This document shows positions 8,164-17,255 of a stretch of 64,000 nucleotides of DNA, piece after piece (position 1 is the stretch's first letter; each line of letters begins with the position of its first letter). A program made the position numbers and the translations under genes. The notes below the pieces were generated by a model, which was not told the DNA's origin, did no database searches, and saw only the letters and a list, made by a program, of their open reading frames with translations. The stretch comes from CSP1-1 sp035620615 (GTDB lineage Archaea; Thermoproteota; Nitrososphaeria; Nitrososphaerales; Nitrosopumilaceae): assembly GCA_035620615.1 (NCBI GenBank), contig DASPGM010000001.1:1-64000 (forward strand), read 5' to 3'.

Positions 8164-8592
8164 CTATGTGAAAGGCGTGGAAATTCCAAACTCGCTTGGA
8201 AGATTCATAATTGTATAAGATAAAATCCACATAAACAGGTAAATGAATATGAAACTTCCAATACCTGTTGTAACTATCTTTTTTCTATCAGATTTTGGTA
8301 ATTGAAGATTCATTCCCTTTGCAATACCAATTGAAACAATGAATACTATAATCATAAAAGTAATTGAGGCCCATCTTCTATCTTCTCCCTCAATTGGTTC
8401 AAAGATGAATGTGGCCAATATTCCAGCTATTACTGCAAGGCCAATTCTAAGCCAAAAAAGTTGATCTAGCTTCTTTTTGGTATAGCTCTTTTCTTCATCA
8501 TTTTGTACTGGCTCAGTAGGGGGAAGCTCATTAGTATCAGAATCCTTGGGTTCTTCAGGAGTCTTTTTTTTCTTTGGATCATGTCTAGCCAA
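8164..8592 (-). CDS. Membrane protein with three helices and a charged N-terminus
   Basis: The 142-residue protein starts at TTG (8592). Residues 1-40 are highly charged (KKKKTPEEPKDSDTNE). Three hydrophobic helices follow, at about 46-64, 73-92 and 108-128. The layout of a short three-helix core after a charged cytosolic segment recalls archaeal EMC6/Rab5-interacting-like proteins, but I cannot confirm this. It lies upstream of cbiT with 33 bp between them and is divergent from the Rqc2-like gene. Confidence 0.55.
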   Translation of the reverse strand: MARHDPKKKKTPEEPKDSDTNELPPTEPVQNDEEKSYTKKKLDQLFWLRIGLAVIAGILATFIFEPIEGEDRRWASITFMIIVFIVSIGIAKGMNLQLPKSDRKKIVTTGIGSFIFIYLFMWILSYTIMNLPSEFGISTPFT

Positions 8593-8694
8593 GAAATTTC
8601 TAGGTTGACTGAAGATTTCCTCGTATAAAATCTTTGGATAGCAGAGTCATTTAAGAGGAGTAAGAATATAATTTTAGAATCTGGTGATTTTACT

Positions 8695-10623
8695 ATGACA
8701 TTATCTGGAATTGAATTAAGATATCTAACAAATTACATCTCAAAAAAAACCTTAGATTACTATGTTAGCAACATTTATGGAATAAATAGCAAAAGTTTAC
8801 TATTCAAATTACACCATCCAGAAAAACCAGATGTTCTTTTGATGTTTTCTACAATTGGATTATGGACAACATCAAAGAAGGTTGAACAAATTGAAGTAAA
8901 CAAATTGTTAAAGCGATTACGTAGTGATCTACTTAGGCTAAAACTAACAAAAATTGAACAAATAGGGGCTGAAAGAATTACCTACTTAACATTTAGTGGT
9001 TTTGATAAAGAGTTTATTATAATTGGTGAATTCTTTGGAGAAGGTAATATTATTCTGTGTAATAATGAAATGAAAATTCTTGCATTATTACATTCAATAG
9101 ATGTAAGACATCGAAAACTTCAAGTTGGTTTAACCTATTCTCCACCTCCAGAAAATTCTGTAAATATATTTAATATGGAGCAAAAAGAGCTTGAAGAATT
9201 ATTATCATCATCTATGCCATGTGCAAAATGGATAGGCAGAACACTTGGATTGCCTACAAAGTATGCAGAAGAGATTTGTAGAAGATCTAATATCGATTCT
9301 AAAGTTTCTGGAAATGAATTATCAAATAATGATATTAAAAATATTTTCGAGTCAGTTAAAATGATAATAAATGATGTTGTAGAGGGAAATCATAAAGCAG
9401 TTATTGTTAGAGATGAAAAAAAATCTGATGTTTATCCTATCAGACTTGGAAATGATGAAGAACAGTTCCAGAACGTTTCTAGTTTTATGGAAGGATTGGA
9501 TGTTTTATTTACTGAAACTATTGTAGAAAGTGGTAAATCTATACAAACAAGTTCGGTTAACAAAAATGTTACAGAACTTAAAAATAAATTAGATGAACAA
9601 ACTAAAGCTATCTCTACAGTTAAAGAAAAATCATTAAAAATTGCAAATGTAGCTAAATCAATTTCAAGTCTTGTTTCTCAGGGAGTATCATCAATTGAAG
9701 ATTCAATGTCAGTTGAGGAGCTAAGAAAAAATGGAGCAGAGATTAAAAGAGAAAAAGGAATTTTCTTAATAAAAATTGATGATGAAAAAATTAAGATTGA
9801 TCCTAAATCTTCTCTTCAAACTATATCATCAAAATTATTTGATGAGTCAAAACGAAAATCAGCAGCAATTCTTGGAATAGAGAAGCTAAAAAGAAAAACT
9901 GAAAAGAAATTAGAAAAAGAAATGGGTCAGGTAAAAGTTGCGGAGGACTCTGTTACTTATTCAGAGATTAGAAAGAAAAACTGGTACGAACGATATAGAT
10001 GGTTCTTTACTTCAGATGGGATTTTAGCAATAGGTGGACGAGATTCGTCATCAAATACTGCTATAATACGAAAACATATTGAAAAAAATGACAAGGTGTT
10101 TCATGCTGACATACATGGTTCACCATTTTTTATTCTAAAAAATGATAAAAAAGAGATCCCTCCCACGAGCCTAAATGAGGTTGCACATGCGACAGTGTGT
10201 TTTAGTCGTGCTTGGAGAGAGGCAATGTATGGATTAAACGCGTATTGGGTTGAACCAGAACAAGTAAAAAAAGCCGCTCCAAGTGGACAATTTCTTCCCA
10301 AAGGGTCTTTTGTTATTGAAGGACAACGAAACTATGTAAATATTTCAACACTAAAACTTGCAATAGGACTAATTAAACAAAATACTGATTATTTAATTTC
10401 TTGTGGACCACCACAGCCAATCAAAAAAAATAGTATATGCTATGTGATAATAGAGCCAGCTGGAACAGAAATGGTTGAAGTTGCAAAAAAAATTAAACTT
10501 GAATTTAATAAAATTACCGAAAATGCTACAAAATCAATAAGCATTGATGAGTTTGTTCGTGTATTACCTGCTGGTGATAGTCACATTATTGAATCAGGCA
10601 GAGGTGATCAAATAAGTGAGTAA
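8695..10623 (+). CDS. NFACT-domain ribosome quality control protein (archaeal Rqc2/NEMF homologue)
   Basis: The 642 residues match the NFACT architecture. An N-terminal FbpA-like domain (about 1-200) starts MTLSGIELRYLTNYI and includes EFFGEGNIILCN and HSIDVRHRKLQVGLTYSPPP. A central helical and coiled-coil part (about 280-440) leads to the C-terminal NFACT-R domain (about 440-560) with NWYERYRWFFTSDGILAIGGRDSSSN and DIHGSPFFIL. Homologues bind 60S/50S subunits carrying stalled peptidyl-tRNA and, in many species, add C-terminal tails to the nascent chain. It overlaps the Mut7-C gene by 8 bp, which makes a translation or RNA quality control operon plausible. Confidence 0.92.
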   Translation: MTLSGIELRYLTNYISKKTLDYYVSNIYGINSKSLLFKLHHPEKPDVLLMFSTIGLWTTSKKVEQIEVNKLLKRLRSDLLRLKLTKIEQIGAERITYLTFSGFDKEFIIIGEFFGEGNIILCNNEMKILALLHSIDVRHRKLQVGLTYSPPPENSVNIFNMEQKELEELLSSSMPCAKWIGRTLGLPTKYAEEICRRSNIDSKVSGNELSNNDIKNIFESVKMIINDVVEGNHKAVIVRDEKKSDVYPIRLGNDEEQFQNVSSFMEGLDVLFTETIVESGKSIQTSSVNKNVTELKNKLDEQTKAISTVKEKSLKIANVAKSISSLVSQGVSSIEDSMSVEELRKNGAEIKREKGIFLIKIDDEKIKIDPKSSLQTISSKLFDESKRKSAAILGIEKLKRKTEKKLEKEMGQVKVAEDSVTYSEIRKKNWYERYRWFFTSDGILAIGGRDSSSNTAIIRKHIEKNDKVFHADIHGSPFFILKNDKKEIPPTSLNEVAHATVCFSRAWREAMYGLNAYWVEPEQVKKAAPSGQFLPKGSFVIEGQRNYVNISTLKLAIGLIKQNTDYLISCGPPQPIKKNSICYVIIEPAGTEMVEVAKKIKLEFNKITENATKSISIDEFVRVLPAGDSHIIESGRGDQISE

Positions 10624-11104
10624 GAAAAAACCTATCTTTATTGTAGATGCAATGCTAGGAAAGCTTGCAAAAAAACTACGACTATTAGGTTATGATTCTT
10701 TTTATTCTTCAAACATAGAAGATGATAATTTATTACAAATAGCAAAAAATGAGAATCGTATAATAATTTCAAAAGATGAACAGCTAATAAAAAAGGCTAA
10801 AAAATTTCAAATTGAGAATATTCAGATAACAAAAAACGAAGAAATAGAACAATTAATTCAAATAAACGAAAAAATAGATCTTGGAAAATGTATTATTCAA
10901 AGTAATAATACTAGATGTCCAGTATGCAATGGTGTTCTAATTCCTACCGAAAAAAATACTATATTAGAACATGTTCCACTAGGAGTTTTTAAAAATATGA
11001 ATAATTTTTGGGTGTGTAATAAGTGCAAGAAGATTTACTGGGAGGGAACCCATATTAAAAACCTACAGAAATTTAATGCAGAATTAAATGCTAGATTATC
11101 ATAA
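10616..11104 (+). CDS. Mut7-C RNase-like protein with zinc ribbon
   Basis: The 162-residue protein starts at GTG (10616) inside the end of the NFACT gene. Residues 6-90 have the Mut7-C PIN-like fold: FIVDAMLGKLAKKLRLLGYD with a conserved Asp, then IIISKDEQLIKKA. A zinc ribbon follows with CPVCNG and CNKCKKIYWEGTH (CxxC...CxxC). Mut7-C proteins are predicted RNases related to the C-terminus of exonuclease Mut-7. The overlap with an Rqc2-like gene suggests a role in clearing RNA at stalled ribosomes; that link is inferred only from the context. Confidence 0.85.
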   Translation: MSKKKPIFIVDAMLGKLAKKLRLLGYDSFYSSNIEDDNLLQIAKNENRIIISKDEQLIKKAKKFQIENIQITKNEEIEQLIQINEKIDLGKCIIQSNNTRCPVCNGVLIPTEKNTILEHVPLGVFKNMNNFWVCNKCKKIYWEGTHIKNLQKFNAELNARLS

Positions 11105-11699
11105 AATATCTAAATCAGAAGGAGAATCTCTAGTTAAAACGGCAAGAAAAGTTGTTACAGAATTTTTAAAAAATAATACAAGAATTAAACTTGATGAAAA
11201 ATTTGAAAAAACTTTTTCATTTAATTCAGGAGTATTTGTAACTTTGAACAGATTTGGGAAGCTTAGGGGATGTATTGGCTATCCTTTGCCTAACAAAAAA
11301 CTATTCAATGCATTAGTTGATGCAGCAATAGCGGCAGCTACTGAGGATCCTAGATTTAATTCTGTAAGTTTTGATGAATTAGATAAGATAACCTTTGAAG
11401 TTACAGTTCTAACTCCACCTATAGAGATTAAGGTTGAAAATACTTCGGATTATCCTTCTAAGATTAAAGTAGGAAGAGATGGACTTATTGTAAAAGCAGG
11501 AATGAACTCTGGCTTGCTATTACCACAAGTTCCCACTGAATATGGATGGAATGAGGAACAATTCCTAGAACATACATGTGAAAAAGCAGGCCTTCCCAAA
11601 GATTATTGGAAAAAAAAAGAAACAAGGATTGAAAAATTCGAAGGAGTTGTTTTCAAAGAACAAAGTCCTAGTGGAAATATAGTTCAAATAACACTATAG
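11088..11699 (+). CDS. AMMECR1 family protein
   Basis: The 203 residues have the AMMECR1 signature LRGCIGYPLP (about 61-70), then AAIAAATEDPRFNSVSFDEL and the C-terminal LLLPQVPTEYGWNEEQFLEHTCEKAGLP, all typical for the family. The molecular activity is unknown; the fold is two-domain with a conserved Cys that has been suggested to be catalytic. It overlaps the Mut7-C gene by 17 bp, so the three genes from 8695 to 11699 read as one transcript. It ends convergently with the AcnX small subunit (6-bp overlap). Confidence 0.92.
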   Translation: MLDYHKISKSEGESLVKTARKVVTEFLKNNTRIKLDEKFEKTFSFNSGVFVTLNRFGKLRGCIGYPLPNKKLFNALVDAAIAAATEDPRFNSVSFDELDKITFEVTVLTPPIEIKVENTSDYPSKIKVGRDGLIVKAGMNSGLLLPQVPTEYGWNEEQFLEHTCEKAGLPKDYWKKKETRIEKFEGVVFKEQSPSGNIVQITL

Positions 11700-12077
11700 A
11701 ATTTTTTCAGATTCAGTATTTAGAGTAATTTCTTGCCCATCAGTTAAGGAATCATAATCATTTTGTGATGCAATGACTAATGGTATGTTTGCTAATGCAC
11801 ATCCAGAGACTACAGATAGATCAGCTTTAGTACAAATCATTGCAGCTGGAGCAGTTCCATTAGACTTTAATGAATAAATTGTGTAAGCTCCAACACTGCT
11901 ACCAATTCCATGAGGAAAGACTAAGATTGTATCTTTTAGTGGTTTTTGAAAAATATTATGTTGATTATCTGTAATTATTCCAGTTTTTTTATCAACAGTT
12001 CCTAGAAAATTTATAGGAAAACCAAATTTCATAATTTTTCCTTTAGCTTTACCTTTTACAATTATTTTTAGAGTCAT
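11694..12077 (-). CDS. AcnX small subunit (phosphomevalonate dehydratase, swivel domain)
   Basis: The 127-residue swivelling domain (DUF126) has KGKAKG near the start, then FPHGIGSSVGAYTIYSL, with the catalytic-type Ser and Gly-rich loop, and KADLSVVSGCALANIPLV. In archaea this subunit pairs with AcnX-L to dehydrate mevalonate 5-phosphate in the archaeal mevalonate pathway, which feeds isoprenoid lipid synthesis. It overlaps the large-subunit gene by 4 bp, as expected for subunits made in equal amounts. It ends within a 6-bp overlap with the convergent AMMECR1 gene. Confidence 0.88.
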   Translation of the reverse strand: MTLKIIVKGKAKGKIMKFGFPINFLGTVDKKTGIITDNQHNIFQKPLKDTILVFPHGIGSSVGAYTIYSLKSNGTAPAAMICTKADLSVVSGCALANIPLVIASQNDYDSLTDGQEITLNTESEKIL

Positions 12078-13231
12078 TTTGTTTCCTCAGAAATAATTTT
12101 TGATAAGGGTTTTAGGTTAACATCTACACCATTTGAGTTTTTCAAATAATATGCTCCTTTAATGCTATTTGTAGTTACTCCATCAACATTTTTTTGATCT
12201 ATTAATGGTGTCAGACAAGTACAACAATCGGTTAGTATTTCACATCCTGCCCGTTTTAGTTCATTTGTGTATCCAAGTTTGGAAGCTTGGTCTTGAATGG
12301 CTCGTGGACAAAAAATCATACATCTTTTTTTAAATGATTTTCCTTTTAGCATTAAAGTTAGATCAGATAATTCTTCTAAACCTAGTTGTGGACTACCTAG
12401 TGTAATAAGATCACTTGAATCAGTTGTGTTTAATTCATCATAGATTTTTTGCTTCTCGTTTTTATCAAAATCTACTTTTTCAGAATTATCATCATTGCTT
12501 TCTAAGAAAAATTTTCCACACCGACCTGATGTACCCATTCCACCACAAAGTGATTTGCAGCTTCGTCTATCCATTTTATCTACTCCAGAGATTCTTACAG
12601 AACTGTCAGCAATCTTTCCTGCAAAAAATCCTAGCATTCCTAAATCTAATTCATTTGGATTATCTAACTTCATTCTAATTGTAAGTTTTGGAGAATCGGT
12701 ATCTTTGCGTAAATCAGAATACGGACTCTTGCCAGTTAGAGCACTAGCTAATGCACTAAATGCGCTTTCTTTGTTAGTTTTAAGACTACTAATTGAATTT
12801 ACAAAAATTGCAGCATTTGTTTCTGCAAAAGAAACCTGTGTATTTTTTTGCGGTAAATCAAATATTTCATATGGGATACAAGAAAAAGATGGTATAACGC
12901 CCATTTTTTCATATGATTTTCTAATACTTTCTTGTTTTTGTATAAAGTCGTCACTCAAATTATAATTGGAAACATTATCAATATCATAACCCATGGGGTT
13001 TACCGTTGTCTGAACCTTAACTTTGGCATTTTTGCTAAGATTGGATAGAAACTCTTCTCCAGCATCTCCAATTGTATTATAATTAACACCAGATACATGA
13101 GCCCATTTTATTGGTACAAGTCGTTCAGCATCGGTAGCTTCTCCAGTTGCTACCAAAATTCGATAGGCAAGTTGAAGGGTTTCACCACTTTCACCCTTTA
13201 GGGCTGCTTCTTCATCTTTTGTAAGTTCCAA
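12074..13231 (-). CDS. AcnX large subunit (phosphomevalonate dehydratase)
   Basis: The 385-residue protein starts at TTG (13231) with MELTKDEEAALKGESGETLQLAYRILV, the classic AcnX N-terminus. Cysteine-containing loops such as CKSLCGGMGTSGRCGKFF and ILTDCCTCLTPLID are candidates for Fe-S ligands. AcnX-L carries the active-site cluster and, with the small subunit next to it, forms mevalonate 5-phosphate dehydratase. Established for archaeal AcnX: the product, anhydromevalonate phosphate, is then decarboxylated to isopentenyl phosphate. No other mevalonate gene lies in this window. Confidence 0.88.
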   Translation of the reverse strand: MELTKDEEAALKGESGETLQLAYRILVATGEATDAERLVPIKWAHVSGVNYNTIGDAGEEFLSNLSKNAKVKVQTTVNPMGYDIDNVSNYNLSDDFIQKQESIRKSYEKMGVIPSFSCIPYEIFDLPQKNTQVSFAETNAAIFVNSISSLKTNKESAFSALASALTGKSPYSDLRKDTDSPKLTIRMKLDNPNELDLGMLGFFAGKIADSSVRISGVDKMDRRSCKSLCGGMGTSGRCGKFFLESNDDNSEKVDFDKNEKQKIYDELNTTDSSDLITLGSPQLGLEELSDLTLMLKGKSFKKRCMIFCPRAIQDQASKLGYTNELKRAGCEILTDCCTCLTPLIDQKNVDGVTTNSIKGAYYLKNSNGVDVNLKPLSKIISEETK

Positions 13232-13352
13232 TACGAAACCTTCTTTTTATCAGATATAATATTTGTACCATAGATATATCAAAAATTAAAAATATTATCA
13301 ATTTATTGTTATTTTAGTTTACATTATAATAGAATCAAATCAATTGATTGTC

Positions 13353-14006
13353 ATGAAAGCAATTCTTAGTGGGATGATAAAAACAATGAATTCAGTTAAA
13401 CCACCTAGAATGACTGCCTTAAGAGAACTACATGAAGCCGAGACAGGTGATCCATTTATCATTCTCATTGGAACTATTCTTTCTGCAAGAACAAAAGATG
13501 AGAATACTACAAAGGTTGTAAAAAAGTTATTTTTAAAATATAAATCAGCTAAAGAACTTTCAAAAGCCAAAATCAAAGATGTCGAAAAAACAATAAGATC
13601 TATAGGTTTCTATCATGTCAAAGCTAAACGAATTATAGATGTTGCAAATATAATAAATTCAAAGTATAAGGGTAAAGTTCCAAGCTCCTTAGATGATCTT
13701 ATACAATTACCAGGTGTTGGACGAAAGACTGCAAACTGTGTTCTTGTTTATGCTTATGACAAACCTGCAATTCCTGTTGATATTCATGTTCATAGAATTT
13801 CAAATAGATTGGGGCTTGTTAATACAAAAACCCCAGAAGAAACTGAACTTGAATTAATGAAAAAAATTCAAAAAAAATACTGGCTTGAAATTAATGATAC
13901 ATTTGTTATGTATGGCCAAAATATCTGCAAGCCAATAACACCGCTTTGCGGAGTTTGTAAAATAAAAAATAGATGCAAATTCTATAAAATTAATTACGCT
14001 TCTTAG
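13353..14006 (+). CDS. nth: Endonuclease III (DNA glycosylase/AP lyase)
   Basis: The protein has about 217 residues from the ATG at 13353; a TTG at 13344 is in frame but less likely. The HhH motif LPGVGRKTANCVL carries the catalytic Lys, and VDIHVHRISNRLG the catalytic Asp. The C-terminus has the [4Fe-4S] ligand pattern C-x6-C-x2-C-x5-C (CKPITPLCGVCKIKNRC). The usual SAQTTD segment reads SARTKD here. The enzyme removes oxidised pyrimidines and cleaves the backbone. The 3' end overlaps that of the convergent exported-protein gene by 17 bp. Confidence 0.95.
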   Translation: MKAILSGMIKTMNSVKPPRMTALRELHEAETGDPFIILIGTILSARTKDENTTKVVKKLFLKYKSAKELSKAKIKDVEKTIRSIGFYHVKAKRIIDVANIINSKYKGKVPSSLDDLIQLPGVGRKTANCVLVYAYDKPAIPVDIHVHRISNRLGLVNTKTPEETELELMKKIQKKYWLEINDTFVMYGQNICKPITPLCGVCKIKNRCKFYKINYAS

Positions 14007-14673
14007 TAATTAATAACACTGCAACTAATATTCCCACTCCACCTGCTAGATAAAATGGAAATAGAGCATACTGATTTTGGGTAGGATCTCCTGACATAAA
14101 TTCCATTATTAGATTACCCGAATTTATTGCAGGAGGATCAGTTGAACCTTCCATACCAAAAACAGAGTATGAACCAATCTGAAAAGATCCAATATCTAAA
14201 TTTGTAACAACTATTCTTTCGCCATTATTTACTGTCAAACCAGCATTCTCAGTATATGCCATAATCTGATTTGATGTTTTAATCCATCCTCGCTCAGATT
14301 TGCTGTATATTACAACGTATCCAGTATCATCAGGAATTTGAACTGCTAACCAGAATTTGTTTTCTGGTGGACTTCCCATTCCAATTTCAATAAATTTTTC
14401 AGGGTTTACTAAATCATAAAATCTTATTACAGCATTACCATCAGGGTTAGCATAGGTAAGATTATTTTTTATTGTTACTTGCCAACTAATTGAATGTGGA
14501 TTAGGTAGATTCACAATTACCGAATCACGTGCTACTGTGTTAAAATCAGCTGGAGGTATTTCAAATGTTTCTAAAATTAGAGTTGGATTTTTTTGAGTTT
14601 GAGCATAAACTGGAACAAGAAGAATTGAAAAAAATATGAATAAAATTAGAAGAATCTTCACAAATAAGCTCAT
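13990..14673 (-). CDS. Exported protein with C-terminal membrane anchor
   Basis: The 227 residues begin with a signal peptide (5-24, ILLILFIFFSILLVPVYA) and end with a transmembrane helix (about 204-222) before a short basic tail KKRN. The external part is beta-rich and contains an immunoglobulin-like stretch (SISWQVTIKNNLTYANPDGNAVIRFYD) and INSGNLIMEFMSG. There is no obvious catalytic motif. It is transcribed from the same strand as sat, 18 bp downstream, and may be its cotranscribed neighbour. The function is unknown. Confidence 0.65.
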   Translation of the reverse strand: MSLFVKILLILFIFFSILLVPVYAQTQKNPTLILETFEIPPADFNTVARDSVIVNLPNPHSISWQVTIKNNLTYANPDGNAVIRFYDLVNPEKFIEIGMGSPPENKFWLAVQIPDDTGYVVIYSKSERGWIKTSNQIMAYTENAGLTVNNGERIVVTNLDIGSFQIGSYSVFGMEGSTDPPAINSGNLIMEFMSGDPTQNQYALFPFYLAGGVGILVAVLLITKKRN

Positions 14674-14691
14674 GAAAGCACGAATAAAAAT

Positions 14692-15837
14692 CTAGTCGAC
14701 AAAGGGTTTATCATAATCCATAATAATTTTAGAAACTTCTGGTCTAAGAATATACTCTGATGGTGATTTACCTTCTTGAATCATTGTTCTAAGTTTCGTT
14801 CCACTAAGCTGTTCTCTTGATTCAACATCGTGTGGACAAACTCTATCATTTGTAAAATTAAGACATTTTTTACAATAAAAAAATGCAGGAAAGAAAATTG
14901 GTGTGATTTCTAAATCAGGGTAATCATCAAAAATTTTTTGTGCAGCAAATGGATCATAATAGTTTCCAACTCCTGCGTGATCTCTTCCAATAATTATATG
15001 GGTACAACCATAATTTTGTCTCATTATTCCATGGTGTATTGCCTCTTTTGGGCCTGCGTATCTCATCTCAGTATGCAGAGTTGCAAGCTGGCATCTGTTT
15101 TTTGGATAATAATGTTCTATGAGAGTCTCATAGCATTTTATAATCACTTCGTCAACAAAATCCCCTGATTTTTTTTTACCAATCAATGGATTAACAAAAA
15201 CTCCATCCCTAGTAGTAAGTGAGGTTTTTTGAAGCATTTCGTGAGCAACATGAGGAGGATTTCTAGTTTGAAAGGCTACAATAGTTTTCCATCCGGCTTT
15301 TTGAAATTCTTCCCTAGTTTGAATTGGAGTTTTTCTATATTTTCTAATTAGAGTTTCTTTGGGTCTTTTTATGAAATCAATTTTTCCACCTACAAGGGTA
15401 TCTTTCATTTCCAATGTTCGGGCAACTCCGGGATGTTTTGGGTCAGTAGTCCCATAAACTCCCTTAACGGTCTTTTCTTTATCGTAACGAAAGGTTTCCT
15501 CGACGGTTAAAATTGCAAATCCGTCTGATTCATCATTTTTTAAAAGAACATCTCCAGCATCTTTCATTTTTTTTGCAGTTGTTTCATCAACGTCTAGTAC
15601 AATTGGAATTGTCCATGGAATGTCGTTGGCCAGTCTTCCTCTACTAGTAACAGTTTCAAAATCTTGTTGATTTAAAAATCCCTCTAATGGGCTAAATATT
15701 CCATCTGCAATGTTTTCAATATCATCAGCAAGTTCATCGCTAATTGAAATTGAAAATAATCCAGAATAATCTTTGTTTGATATTCTATTTACTAATTTGC
15801 CACCGTGTGGTTTAGTTATTCCATAGGTTTGGGACAA
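14692..15837 (-). CDS. sat: ATP sulfurylase (sulfate adenylyltransferase)
   Basis: The 381-residue protein starts at TTG (15837). It has the active-site motifs FQTRNPPHVAHEML (about 189-202) and GRDHAGVG, plus a CKKCLNFTNDRVCPHD zinc-binding segment typical of archaeal and dissimilatory-type Sat, and the C-terminal SGTKLRTMIQEGKSPSEYILRPEV. It converts sulfate and ATP to APS. cysH lies 6 bp upstream, so the pair performs sulfate assimilation to sulfite. Confidence 0.95.
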   Translation of the reverse strand: MSQTYGITKPHGGKLVNRISNKDYSGLFSISISDELADDIENIADGIFSPLEGFLNQQDFETVTSRGRLANDIPWTIPIVLDVDETTAKKMKDAGDVLLKNDESDGFAILTVEETFRYDKEKTVKGVYGTTDPKHPGVARTLEMKDTLVGGKIDFIKRPKETLIRKYRKTPIQTREEFQKAGWKTIVAFQTRNPPHVAHEMLQKTSLTTRDGVFVNPLIGKKKSGDFVDEVIIKCYETLIEHYYPKNRCQLATLHTEMRYAGPKEAIHHGIMRQNYGCTHIIIGRDHAGVGNYYDPFAAQKIFDDYPDLEITPIFFPAFFYCKKCLNFTNDRVCPHDVESREQLSGTKLRTMIQEGKSPSEYILRPEVSKIIMDYDKPFVD

Positions 15838-15843
15838 GATAAT

Positions 15844-16596
15844 CTATTTTTTATGATCCATATGTAGACCACATTCTCTTTCAGAATCTTGTTCCCACCA
15901 CCATCTACCTGCACGTAGATCTTCTCCTGGTTTTACTGCTCTCGTGCAAGGCTCACAACCTATACTTGGAAAACCTTTGTCATGTAATTTATTGTATGGA
16001 ATATTATTAGCTTTAATGTAATCCCAGGTTTGATCCCATGTCCAATTAATAATTGGATTTAATTTTATCATACCGTTATGTTGTTCATCAATTTCAATTT
16101 TGGCAGCATTTCCTCTATTTTGAGTTTGATCACTACGTAGACCAGTGATCCAACCATCAAGTGTAGCTAACATTTTGTTTAGTGGATGTACCTTTCTAAT
16201 CCCACAACATAACTTTCTATTTCCAGGACTGTCATAGAAGAGATTCATTCCATTTACAGTAACCATTTCGATAACTTCTTTTGCATCTGGAAACGTTATT
16301 TCAATATCAGTATTGTATTTTTTACGAATCTCATCCATTACATCATACGTTTCTTGATTTAGTCTTCCTGTATCAAGAGTAAATATTCTGGCTTTTGGAT
16401 TTATTTTCTTTAACATGTCGATAACTACTACATCCTCTGCTCCAAAACTAGAGGCTAGAGCTAATTTGGGATGTAAATTTTCTAAAGCCCATTTTAAAAC
16501 CTCTTCAGGAGTTTTTAGTTTATTATTAAGATCTGCAATTTGTTCTTGGGTAAATTTATTCATACTAATTGTGGATTTATGATGTTTTATAATCAT
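15844..16596 (-). CDS. cysH: APS/PAPS reductase with Fe-S cysteines
   Basis: Up to 250 residues; an internal ATG at 16563 (MNKFTQEQI) is an equally good start. The PP-loop-like ALASSFGAEDVVVIDML binds the nucleotide. CC at RKLCCGIRKV and CEPC at the C-terminal side are the four Cys that ligate the [4Fe-4S] cluster of APS-type reductases, and the C-terminal ERECGLH carries the catalytic Cys. The four-Cys pattern favours APS as the substrate. It lies directly upstream of sat on the same strand. Confidence 0.9.
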   Translation of the reverse strand: MIIKHHKSTISMNKFTQEQIADLNNKLKTPEEVLKWALENLHPKLALASSFGAEDVVVIDMLKKINPKARIFTLDTGRLNQETYDVMDEIRKKYNTDIEITFPDAKEVIEMVTVNGMNLFYDSPGNRKLCCGIRKVHPLNKMLATLDGWITGLRSDQTQNRGNAAKIEIDEQHNGMIKLNPIINWTWDQTWDYIKANNIPYNKLHDKGFPSIGCEPCTRAVKPGEDLRAGRWWWEQDSERECGLHMDHKK

Positions 16597-16769
16597 TACG
16601 AGATCCTATCATGAAAAATCATTATAAACATATTATTCCAAGCTAAACTACTTTGCGAGCTGGAAAATTAAATTGTTGTAAATCTGATAGTGAAATTATC
16701 TAAAATAAGACTAATTTATCAAATTGAGCTAACTCGAAAATATTATAGAGTTTTTGTTAACCAGTAAAG

Positions 16770-17138
16770 ATGCTCTTAGAATCAATGATGATTTGTTCTC
16801 TCCTTTTATCTGGAGGCGAAGACTGTTCAGAAAAATGGGAGATTAACATCTATGATGACTTAATCGATATTGAAAGAAATTGTGGTAAAGCAATACAAGG
16901 ATTTGTTAGAAATGGATGCGTAGGTGAAAAAGCTGCTTGGCATTGGGAAGGACACAACTTCAGATATGGAATGGTAAGCTTTGCCAGTATCTATAATGAT
17001 TCAGAAATCAGAGATCCTTGTGGTCAAACTATTTTAGAACATGAATTGAATCACTTGAAGGGAATGACGCATGAGGATATGGCCACAAAATGGAATTGTC
17101 CTGAAATTATTGCAGGACTTGACAACTATGGACATTGA
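16770..17138 (+). CDS. Small HExxH metallopeptidase-like protein
   Basis: The 122 residues contain ILEHELNHLKGMTHEDM (about 90-106), in which HELNH fits the HExxH zinc motif. Further His and Trp sit in WHWEGHNF (around 56-63), and there are six Cys. The N-terminus (MLLESMMICSLLLSGG) is only weakly hydrophobic, so export is uncertain. I do not recognise a named family; it is far shorter than typical gluzincins, and the third zinc ligand could be Glu or His of THED. AATATTATAG at 16738-16747 is a TATA-like box about 27 nt before the ATG, which suggests a leaderless transcript. Confidence 0.6.
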   Translation: MLLESMMICSLLLSGGEDCSEKWEINIYDDLIDIERNCGKAIQGFVRNGCVGEKAAWHWEGHNFRYGMVSFASIYNDSEIRDPCGQTILEHELNHLKGMTHEDMATKWNCPEIIAGLDNYGH

Positions 17139-17255
17139 TTGGATTGAAAGAAAAACAGTTTGTCTTCCAAACCTAAATGAGATTTGAAACCAAGTAATTT
17201 TATATAATTATAGAATGGGAATTTAAATAAATTCAATTCAATCTAATATTCAAAT

